Below, piece after piece: positions 1-7,700 of a stretch of 15,488 nucleotides of DNA (the first letter of the stretch is position 1; each line of letters opens with the position of its first letter). The position numbers and the translations under genes were made by a program. The notes beneath the pieces were generated by a model that was not told the origin of the DNA, searched no databases, and was given only the letters and a program-made list of their open reading frames with translations. The stretch comes from Desulfocapsa sp. (lineage in GTDB: Bacteria; Desulfobacterota; Desulfobulbia; Desulfobulbales; Desulfocapsaceae). The DNA lies in the NCBI GenBank assembly GCA_020717935.1, contig DYDK01000014.1, forward strand, positions 1 through 15,488. The letters run 5' to 3'.

Positions 1-157
1 ATGATAATTTTTCTGGGTTATGCCCTGCTCCACGCAAATCCATGGTAAATTCTATTATAACCATGTTGCTGAAGATGGCGGCGTAGTGCTTTTATGGGAA
101 ACTTCAGTTGTATGATTTGTGGCGGATGAAACTGGGTACATACATGCTCAATAATTT

Positions 158-1954
158 TTATTGCTCAGATTTGAGTACCGCTAAAAAAGCCTTTTGGGGG
201 ATTTCCACATTGCCCACGGTCTTCATTCGTTTTTTACCCGCCTTCTGTTTCTCTAACAGCTTTCTTTTCCGAGAAATATCACCCCCATAGCATTTGGCGA
301 TAACATCTTTGCGCAGGGCGGAAATGGTGGTGCGGGCGACAATGGTTCCGCCGATGGCTGCCTGGATGGCAATTTTGAACATCTGCCGCGGAATCTCGTT
401 TTGGAGTTGTTCACAGGCATGGAGGCCGCGGGCACGGGAGTTGGCCCGATGTACCAGTTGCGAGAGGGCATCCACCAGTTCACCATTCACGAGGATGTCA
501 AGCTTGACCAGATCACTCTTGCGATAATCATAGAGGGCATAATCAAAAGAACCATAGCCTTGTGTGGCTGATTTGAGCTTGTCATAAAAATCATAGATGA
601 CTTCGGCCAAGGGGAGTTCGCAGGTCAGTTCAATCCGGCCCGGGGTCGGATAATGGTAGTGGGTGTTTTCGCCGCGTCGTTCCATGCACAGGGCCATGAC
701 CACCCCCATATATTTCTCGGGCATGAGGATGGTGGCTTTAATATAAGGCTCTTCCACGCGACTGACCTTGGCCGGATCAGGAAAATGGGCAGGATTATCC
801 ACCTCGACCATACTGTCGTCATTGAGATAAAAATTGTATTTAACGGAAGGGACGGTCAGAATGAGGGAGATGTCAAATTCGCGCTCTAATCGTTCTTGAA
901 TGACTTCAAGGTGGAGCAGACCCAGGAATCCACAGCGAAAACCGAAACCAAGGGCCACGGATGAATCTTTCTGAAAGGTCAGGGCGGCATCATTAAGCTG
1001 GAGCTTTTCAATGGCCGTGGCCAGATTCTCGTAGTCGTCGGTTGATATGGGGTAAAGAGAGGAGAATACCACCTGCTGCATCGGCTTGAATCCGTCCAGG
1101 GCCTTGGCACAGGGCCGATCTTTGTGGGTGATGGTGTCGCCGGGGCGGGTGTCACTGATGGTCTTGATACCGGCCAGGATATAGCCAATCTGTCCGGCGG
1201 AGAGCTGTTTCTGGGCCTCCTTGCCTATGCCCCGGAAGAGTCCCACTTCCTCAACTTTATACGAGGCCTCGTTGGACATGAACTTGATGGTTTCGCCGGC
1301 CTTGATAGTGCCATTGATAATACGGCAGGAGATGATGGTACCCCGGAAGGAATCGTAGTGGGCATCAAAGATCAGGGCCTGGAGTTCGCTGTCTGGGTTG
1401 CCTTTGGGGGGTGGAAGAAACGAGACAATGGCCTCAAGGATATTATCAACGCCCTGTCCGGTCTTGGCCGAACAGAGCTGGATGTGATCGCCATCGAGTC
1501 CCAGGTCGTCTTCAATTTGCAGGGCAACTTTCTCAGGTTCAGCCGATGGCAGATCTATCTTGTTGATGACCGGAATAATTTCCAGATTATTTTCCATGGC
1601 CAGATAGAGGTTGGCGAGGGTCTGGGCCTCAACGCCTTGGGCGGCATCCACGAGTAGCAGGGCACCTTCGCAGGAGCTGAGGGCCCGAGAGACCTCGTAG
1701 CTGAAATCCACATGGCCAGGGGTATCCACCAGGTTGAGTTCATAGATTTTACCATCTTTGGCGGTGTAAGGCAGGCAAATGGTCTGACTTTTGATGGTGA
1801 TGCCTCTCTCTCGCTCAATGTCCATATTGTCCAGCAACTGGTCTTTGAACTCACGAACCGAGATCTGGTTGCAGAGCTGAATCATGCGGTCGGCCAGCGT
1901 TGATTTGCCATGATCAATATGGGCAATGATCGAGAAATTGCGTATGTGTTTCAT
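158..1954 (-). CDS. lepA: Elongation factor 4 (LepA), ribosomal back-translocase GTPase
   Basis: LepA is a translational GTPase that binds the ribosome and is associated with back-translocation and correct ribosome function under stress. The 598-residue product has the family's usual length. The N-terminus is canonical: the G1 P-loop AHIDHGKST is at residues 11-19, the switch II motif DTPGHVDF begins at 77, and NKID (G4) is at 131-134. EF-G-like domains follow, and the LepA-specific C-terminal domain ends in a lysine-rich stretch and KTVGNVEIPQKAFLAVLK. The start at 1954 fits the family N-terminus (MKHIRNFSIIAHIDHGKST), although no strong Shine-Dalgarno precedes it. The gene is transcribed away from all other genes here. 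The 157 bases beyond its stop show no clear terminator and no gene. There is no sign of truncation. Identification is by recognised family motifs and is essentially certain. Confidence 0.98.
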   Translation of the reverse strand: MKHIRNFSIIAHIDHGKSTLADRMIQLCNQISVREFKDQLLDNMDIERERGITIKSQTICLPYTAKDGKIYELNLVDTPGHVDFSYEVSRALSSCEGALLLVDAAQGVEAQTLANLYLAMENNLEIIPVINKIDLPSAEPEKVALQIEDDLGLDGDHIQLCSAKTGQGVDNILEAIVSFLPPPKGNPDSELQALIFDAHYDSFRGTIISCRIINGTIKAGETIKFMSNEASYKVEEVGLFRGIGKEAQKQLSAGQIGYILAGIKTISDTRPGDTITHKDRPCAKALDGFKPMQQVVFSSLYPISTDDYENLATAIEKLQLNDAALTFQKDSSVALGFGFRCGFLGLLHLEVIQERLEREFDISLILTVPSVKYNFYLNDDSMVEVDNPAHFPDPAKVSRVEEPYIKATILMPEKYMGVVMALCMERRGENTHYHYPTPGRIELTCELPLAEVIYDFYDKLKSATQGYGSFDYALYDYRKSDLVKLDILVNGELVDALSQLVHRANSRARGLHACEQLQNEIPRQMFKIAIQAAIGGTIVARTTISALRKDVIAKCYGGDISRKRKLLEKQKAGKKRMKTVGNVEIPQKAFLAVLKSEQ

Positions 1955-2004
1955 CGGTTACGGGAAAGGTTATGGGAGATGCTGAAAGAAAGGTTTTTTA
2001 CAAC

Positions 2005-2033
2005 ATTATAAAAAAATAGACTTGTAGCATAAA
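2005..2033 (-). promoter_or_regulatory. Candidate sigma-70 promoter for lepA
   Basis: On the minus strand a perfect -10 hexamer TATAAT (2005-2010) is preceded, after 17 bp, by a weak -35 TTTATG (2028-2033, three of six consensus bases). It lies about 50 bp upstream of the lepA start. The region is A/T-rich, so chance matches are likely. This is inference from consensus only. Confidence 0.35.
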
Positions 2034-2135
2034 ACAGCCAAGAAGAGAATAGAATTTTTCTTTTATTTCCCGCTGATAACGAGAAAAAGGCAAGGGGATC
2101 AGGGCTGGTCGATTATTTTTCAAAAGATATAATGG

Positions 2136-2163
2136 TTGCACTTTAAGGGGACTGGAGTAATAA
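2136..2163 (+). promoter_or_regulatory. Candidate promoter upstream of the MITE and sigma-factor gene
   Basis: TTGCAC (2136-2141) and TAATAA (2158-2163), separated by 16 bp, resemble a sigma-70 -35/-10 pair reading toward the sigma-factor gene. If used, the transcript would cross the whole MITE-like element at 2200-2378 before reaching the start codon at 2394, giving a leader of roughly 220 nt that could fold into a long hairpin. Support is consensus matching only. Confidence 0.3.
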
Positions 2164-2199
2164 TAACAGGCTTCAATTACTGTTCTTTTTTATCACTTA

Positions 2200-2227
2200 G
2201 GAGGCTATTCAAAATAACCTGAACACC
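2200..2227 (+). repeat. Left terminal inverted repeat of the MITE-like element
   Basis: 28 bp pairing with 2351-2378 at 23 of 28 positions. The outermost 18 bp differ at only one position. Together with the TTA at 2197-2199 it includes TTAGGAGG, a Shine-Dalgarno-like string reading toward the sigma gene but about 190 nt too far upstream to serve it in linear RNA. Confidence 0.8.
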
Positions 2228-2350
2228 TTGCATCTCGTCTTCGGGTCGTATTTGGCCGATTCTCAATCACAAAATCCTCGACATAACACAATTATGCCTG
2301 CGGTTTTGTTCAATCGTCCCGACCAAATCCAACCCAAATCCGAGCGCAAT

Positions 2351-2378
2351 TTTGTCCAGTTTATTTTGAGTAGCCTCC
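2351..2378 (-). repeat. Right terminal inverted repeat of the MITE-like element
   Basis: Inverted partner of 2200-2227. On the plus strand it ends in CCTCC. With the following TTA it forms CCTCCTT (2374-2380), which matches the anti-Shine-Dalgarno of 16S rRNA rather than a Shine-Dalgarno, 13 nt before the sigma-factor ATG. Confidence 0.8.
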
Positions 2379-2393
2379 TTATGACAGCTTGCG

Positions 2394-3416
2394 ATGACCT
2401 CACATAAGAATAAACCTGATAGTTCTGGCCCCGTTGATGTCGAGGATCTCTTTGATTCACCTGAATCCGATGGGAGTGAAGCCGAACTCTACGATCATCC
2501 TCTGGTGACTGTTTCTGATGAAGAGCATCTTCCGGCCCTGAGTAATCCGGCTCTCCATCGGTATTTGCAGGAAATCAGTCAATATGAGTTGTTGACTCGG
2601 GAAGAGGCGGATGAGCTGGCGATTAAGTTTCGCGAGAGTGGAGATCAGGATGCTGCCTACCGTCTAGTCTCTTCCAATCTGCGTCTGGTGGTCAAGGTGG
2701 CCATGGATTTCCAGAAATACTGGATGCAGAACTTCATGGATCTGATTCAGGAGGGAAATGTCGGTCTGGTGCAGGCAACCAAAAAGTTTGATCCCTATCG
2801 GGGGGTGAAGTTTTCCTATTATGCCGCTTACTGGATCCGGGCTTATATTCTTAAATTTATTATGGATAACTGGCGTTTGGTTAAGATCGGCACCACCCAG
2901 GCCCAACGCAAGCTCTTTTTCAGTCTCAATAAGGAGAAGAAGCTTTTGGAGTCACAAGGCTTTGAACCAGAGACCAAATTGCTGGCCCAGCGACTCAATG
3001 TCAAGGAGAGTGAAGTTATTGAGATGAGTCAACGAATGGGTGGCGGCGATGTTTCCCTTGAAAGTCCGGTGCGTGCTGATTCGGAAGAAGAACAAAAAAG
3101 CTTCCTGCCCAGTGAAGGTCCGGGGATTGAAGATATGGTGGCAGGCAGCCAGATGAAGGCAAAGATTGCGGAGATGTTGCTGATTCTGAAAGAAAAATTG
3201 AACAGCAAGGAAACCATGATTCTGGAAGAGAGGTTGCTCACCGATGATCCCATAACACTCCAGAATATTGCGGACAAGTTTGCCATTTCCCGAGAACGGG
3301 TTCGTCAGATTGAGGTCAACCTGCTGCAGAAGATGAAGAAATTTTTTGAGGCAGAAATGCCAGATATTAAAGATTTCTTCGATGGTGAAGATATGAATAT
3401 GAAGGGCGGGCGGTAG
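2394..3416 (+). CDS. rpoH: RpoH-like (sigma-32 type) RNA polymerase sigma factor
   Basis: The 340-residue protein is a sigma-70 family factor. Region 2 spans about residues 92-162, with the core-binding and -10 recognition stretch DLIQEGNVGLVQATKKFDP, then FSYYAAYWIRAYI. QRKLFF at 171-176 matches the RpoH box that distinguishes sigma-32 proteins. Region 4.2 is a helix-turn-helix near 287-313 (NIADKFAISRERVRQIE). RpoH directs heat-shock and envelope or cytoplasmic stress genes in other bacteria. The protein is longer than E. coli RpoH because of a strongly acidic N-terminal tail (about 50 residues) and a linker near 225-245 rich in E and S. An in-frame TGA at 2382-2384 forces the start to 2394 or later, and no Shine-Dalgarno precedes 2394. 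The MITE-like element lies directly upstream. The family call is strong. RpoH rather than another alternative sigma is probable. Confidence 0.88.
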   Translation: MTSHKNKPDSSGPVDVEDLFDSPESDGSEAELYDHPLVTVSDEEHLPALSNPALHRYLQEISQYELLTREEADELAIKFRESGDQDAAYRLVSSNLRLVVKVAMDFQKYWMQNFMDLIQEGNVGLVQATKKFDPYRGVKFSYYAAYWIRAYILKFIMDNWRLVKIGTTQAQRKLFFSLNKEKKLLESQGFEPETKLLAQRLNVKESEVIEMSQRMGGGDVSLESPVRADSEEEQKSFLPSEGPGIEDMVAGSQMKAKIAEMLLILKEKLNSKETMILEERLLTDDPITLQNIADKFAISRERVRQIEVNLLQKMKKFFEAEMPDIKDFFDGEDMNMKGGR

Positions 3417-3479
3417 TTTGAGTGTATCCTTTTCTTCTTCTTTGGTTTTAATGTTTTTCTTTTTTTGTAGGCGTGATGA

Positions 3480-4691
3480 ATGAAAGTCCCTCTACTCGAT
3501 CTCAAACAACAATTATCGTATCTTCGATCTGACATCCTTGATGCTGTTACCTGTGTCATTGACTCAACTACTTATATCCAAGGGCCGGAAGTTACTGCCT
3601 TGGAGCAGGAAATTGCCGCCTATTGTGGGGCTGAGTACGGGGTGGGCGTTTCCAGTGGTACGGATGCCCTTCTTGTTTCCTTGATGGCCTTGGGGATTGG
3701 CCCTGGCGATCAGGTGCTGACGACACCCTATTCTTTTTTTGCCACCATGGGAGTTGTCTTGCGGCTTGGAGCCACTCCGGTCTTTGTTGATATTGATCCG
3801 GTCTCTTTTAATGTCGATCCGGCGGCTATGGAAGAGGTGGTCGCCCGTGATCATGAACGCAAGATCAAGGCCCTTTTGCCCGTTCATTTGTATGGTCAAT
3901 GTGCTGATATGACGGCGATTATGAGGGTTGCCGATCGCTATGGTCTGCCGGTTATTGAGGATGCGGCGCAAGCCATAGGGGCACAATGTCCAATGGCTGC
4001 GGGGCCAGATGCGGTATTGCGGACAGAGGTAAGCCGATGCTGGAAAAAGGCTGGTTCCATAGGGCTGGCCGGCTGTTTCTCTTTTTTCCCCAGTAAAAAT
4101 CTGGGGGGAATCGGTGATGGTGGGATGGTAGTGACCAATGACCGTGTCTTTGCTGACAAAATCCGTATTCTACTGAATCATGGGGCCGCGCCCAAATATT
4201 ATCATGGTTTGCTGGGGGGTAATTTTCGCCTTGATCCTATTCAGGCTGCGGTCTTGCGCATTAAATTGCCCTATCTGGAACAATGGCATCGGGCCAGACG
4301 AGAAAATGCCGGTCGCTATGGGAAACTCTTTACTGAAGCTGGGCTTGTTGATGAGGGTGTTCTGCAGTTACCCAAGGCCGTTTATCATGAACAACTAAAG
4401 GATAGCAACAGTACGGGTGTGAATTATCATATTTATAATCAGTTCGTTCTGCGGGTTCAGCGCCGTGAGGCCTTGATTGACTGGTTGCGCTCTCAAGATA
4501 TTGGCTGTGAAGTATATTACCCTGTTCCCCTGCACCAGCAAACATGTTTGAGGGGAGATTATCCCACTTTATCCTTTCCCCAAGCCGAAAAGGCGGCTGC
4601 CGAGACCCTGGCCTTGCCCATATATCCTGAATTAACTGCGGATATGCAAGCGTTTGTGGTAGAAAAAATAGCTGAATTTTATCGGCGATAA
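3480..4691 (+). CDS. DegT/DnrJ/EryC1/StrS family PLP-dependent sugar aminotransferase
   Basis: These enzymes transfer an amino group, usually from glutamate, to a keto-sugar attached to a nucleotide, making amino sugars for O-antigens, capsules and glycoproteins. Typical features are visible in the 403 residues: MKVPLLDLKQQ at the start, SSGTDAL near 58-64 (cofactor phosphate binding), EDAAQAIGA at 160-168, and the PLP-binding lysine K206 in SFFPSKNLGGIGDGG. The C-terminal YYPVPLHQQ motif is also typical. VHLYGQCAD resembles the WbpE/WlbC branch, but the substrate cannot be assigned. About 17 residues near 170-190 (PMAAGPDAVLRTEVSRCWKK) look like an insertion compared with ordinary members. 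The gene starts 63 bp after the sigma gene, across a T-rich spacer with no strong ribosome-binding site. It ends 13 bp before the next gene, suggesting co-transcription with it. Confidence 0.93.
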   Translation: MKVPLLDLKQQLSYLRSDILDAVTCVIDSTTYIQGPEVTALEQEIAAYCGAEYGVGVSSGTDALLVSLMALGIGPGDQVLTTPYSFFATMGVVLRLGATPVFVDIDPVSFNVDPAAMEEVVARDHERKIKALLPVHLYGQCADMTAIMRVADRYGLPVIEDAAQAIGAQCPMAAGPDAVLRTEVSRCWKKAGSIGLAGCFSFFPSKNLGGIGDGGMVVTNDRVFADKIRILLNHGAAPKYYHGLLGGNFRLDPIQAAVLRIKLPYLEQWHRARRENAGRYGKLFTEAGLVDEGVLQLPKAVYHEQLKDSNSTGVNYHIYNQFVLRVQRREALIDWLRSQDIGCEVYYPVPLHQQTCLRGDYPTLSFPQAEKAAAETLALPIYPELTADMQAFVVEKIAEFYRR

Positions 4692-4704
4692 GTGTGTTGC
4701 CCTT

Positions 4705-7700
4705 GTGAGTTCTTTTCCTGCTATATCTTCTGGAGCAAACGGTTCGTCAGTGTGGCGGGTCGTTGCCATCTTCTGCTTGTTTCTGTCCCTTTCTTCCCTC
4801 TCGTTGGTATCCCATGCCGTTTCTGTTGACGAAACCATTGCCCCCGTTCGTGATATTGTTATCACTGACACCAGTAAAGAGCCTGAGTGGAAGGGGCTCT
4901 GGGATAAGGCTCGTGAGTTGACTCGTCAGAAAAAATATGTCGAAGCAGCCCTCGCCTATGCTCAGTTGCTTGTTTTGAAAGAAAATATTGAAGAGGCTTC
5001 ATGGGAGTATGGTCTGGTGCTGATTGCCCTTGCCGATTGGGAGCAGGCTGGAATCATTATGGAATCTCTTCTTAGTAAGGCCCCTCAACGAACCGACTAC
5101 CTTTTGAGTGCCGGTCTGGTTGCCTTGAAAAAGAAAGAATTTGCCCGAGCGGCAACCTATTATCAATCGGTGTATAAAAGACAGGCTGAATTAGATGGGC
5201 AGCAAGTCATTGAGGCCTTGGACGGCTTGGTTGCCGCTTTCCAGGGACAGGGTAAGGATGAACTGGCTTTTCCACTCATGGAACAACTCTACCAGCATCG
5301 GCCTGATGACAGGATTCTTCTACAGCAGTTAGCGTCTCATGCATCCACAACATCTCGTTTTTCCGTGCCAGGTCGCAGGGAAAAGGCTGTGCTCTACTAT
5401 GAAAAACTGGTTTCTCAGCCGAAGGTGGAAGATCTCATTTTATTAGAAGCAGCTATGGCTTTTGAGCGTTGTGGTCAGGAGGATAAGGCTGTTCCGTGCT
5501 GGGAGAAATACTTGCAACGATATCCTGACTATCAACTGTTTCAGGAAAAACTGGCTGATTATCTTCTGAAACGGGGTGAAAAAGAAGCTGCCTTGCCCCA
5601 TCTTCTTATTCTCTTGGCCCAAGGGGAACTAAAAACTGATCGTCATGATCATCTTTTGCAACAAGTGGGGGCTATTTATCTCTTTGATCTTCAGCGACCG
5701 GATAAGGCCTTGCCGTATTATGAAGAGCTTTTCAGGCGACGCCCTGAAAATCAGGGTGTTGTCCAGGAAATAGCAAAAATTCAGGATATGCTCGCCCAAG
5801 ACATGGCAAGCAGGGTGGGTCAAGAGGGGGCTGAAGCCATATGGAAAAAACTTGCACCCGTGAGTCCCAGTCGTCTGGCTATTTATTCTTCGATGGTTCA
5901 ATCTCTTGAAAAAAACGGTAACAGTAAGGAGCTTCGTGGGGCACTGGCCGTTATCCATCAGCATGATCCCGAGAATCAAGGGGTTATTCTACGGCTCGCC
6001 GAACTGTTCCTTGAACAGCATGATCTGAAACAGGCAGAGTATTTTCTTGGAGTATTGTTGCCTGAAATATGCAAAGAAGGTGGCCAGAAATCACGATGCC
6101 TTCTGGCCAATGCTCAACTGGCGGAACAACAGGGGACATTGAAGGCGGCATTAGTCTGGTATCATCGCTATCTGGAGGTGGTGCCCAGTGACTCCGCCAT
6201 TCGTCGCCATTCTCTCGAGGTATCTGCCCAGCTGGGGTGGATTGCTTTTTATGAAGAACAATATCATTTTCTGCGTCGGGAAGCTCCGTCCGAGAGGGAG
6301 CAACTGGCCATGGACCTGCAGTATGCCCGGGTCTTATTGACAAACGGTCTGGCAACCAAATCCAAAAATCTCTGTCAAGAACTGATGGCAACCAGACTTG
6401 GGGACGATGCATTTCGTGCGGAAATCCGTCTGGTTTTGGCTAAGGCTTTGCACGGAGAAGGTAATGTTTTTGAGGCTGAACAGGTCTTGCGAAAAATGGT
6501 GGTGGATGGCGCAGATGATGCGAAAATTCTGGTCACTGTCCTGTATCAGTTGGTTGAATTTTCCTTACAAAGCAAGGACGCAGAGCTGGCATGGGCCTGG
6601 GGTACAGTGTTGTCCGAGTATGCCGGAGACTCTCTGACACTGGCAACTTATGCTCAAGACGGGAGGAACCTGTCTTTGCTCAGGGCAAGGGTTTTGGTTA
6701 TGGCGGGAATTATGGCGGGAAAATTGAATCAGGCTATTGACACTCTTCAGTCGTATCGAGACTTTCTGGTTCAACAGCGTCTCTCTGGTTCGTCGGCCTT
6801 GGCAATGAAATATCAGGCCGATCTGCTCCTTGCCCATCTCTATCTTCAGGACCGACAATACGATCAGGCCCAGACTTTGATCGAAACATTGATGAAGGAG
6901 CATCCTTTCGATAAGGAGCCTGTGGTATTGGCACGACAGCTTGTTGATACCGGCACGACCAGCAAGCTTCGGAATCCTCTGGGCGATAATATGTCCGCCT
7001 CGAGCACTGACGACACATTCCTGAGTCTGATACAGATTTCTCAATTGGAACAGCGATATGGGGACTCCAATGCTGCCCTCAAGCATGCGCGGATGGCCCT
7101 GCAGAAAGAGCCTGATTCACTGCTGGCCAGGAATGCTGAGGCTCATTTGTTGCGTGCACTGGGGGATCTGGATGGTGCAGTTCTCGCCTTGCACTCCCTT
7201 GTCGTTGATTACCCGCAAGAGCTTGGCTTTGCTCGACAACTTCTGGAAGTCGAGTTTCAACAGGCCTCGTTTCAGCAGATTATTGCAACATTAATCCCAT
7301 CCTGGCCGCCCAGTGCTGAAAAAACAATCATGGCTTTTCCCGACACCACTCATCTCGCTGTGTGGCAAAAGCTGATTCTGGCGCGTTCCCTGTGGGCTGA
7401 TCATCAATGGGTGGCAGCGATAGCCATCTATAACGCATTGTTGCAACCGGCGGTGGAACTTCTTTTTACGGAAAAAATGGCAGAAAAACAGGCGCAATTG
7501 GTGCTTCCTCCTCCCAAGCAGTCCTTCTGGAATCTGATCTCGTTGACTCGTCCCGCAGAACCAGATCGTTTGACGGTGGCCATGGCGCCGGCCTTTGTTA
7601 TGGATCGAACCCAAGGCGCTGCTGCCAGTACTGGTGCGGAGGTTGGTGTTGATTTGTACGCCCTCTTTCGCTGGCAAGGACTGGTGGCCGAGGAGCTGTC

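Larger units (their letters stand above)
2200..2378. mobile_element. MITE-like non-autonomous element, 179 bp, no transposase
   Basis: The element is bounded by inverted repeats: GGAGGCTATTCAAAATAA on the left (2200-2217) and its near-complement on the right (2361-2378, one mismatch in 18). The match continues inward. Folding the two halves together gives recognisable similarity for about 65 bp per arm with a short indel, including an ATTTGG block in both arms. A direct repeat TTA flanks it (2197-2199 and 2379-2381), consistent with a 3-bp target duplication. No plausible transposase fits, so it would need one supplied in trans. A 3-bp T-N-A type duplication is known for some IS5-family groups, but the parent IS is not identified here. 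It sits between lepA and the sigma-factor gene, 15 bp before the latter's start codon. Confidence 0.75.

Noticed and set aside
1124..1657. 177-residue plus-strand open frame opposite lepA
   Set aside because: It lies wholly inside the certain lepA gene, has no ribosome-binding site and encodes no recognisable motif. It is a shadow of lepA codon usage.
2263..2460. 65-residue minus-strand open frame across the MITE and the sigma start
   Set aside because: It runs through the inverted-repeat element into the start of the sigma gene. It is not a transposase and is too short. The frame is better explained by the repeat structure.
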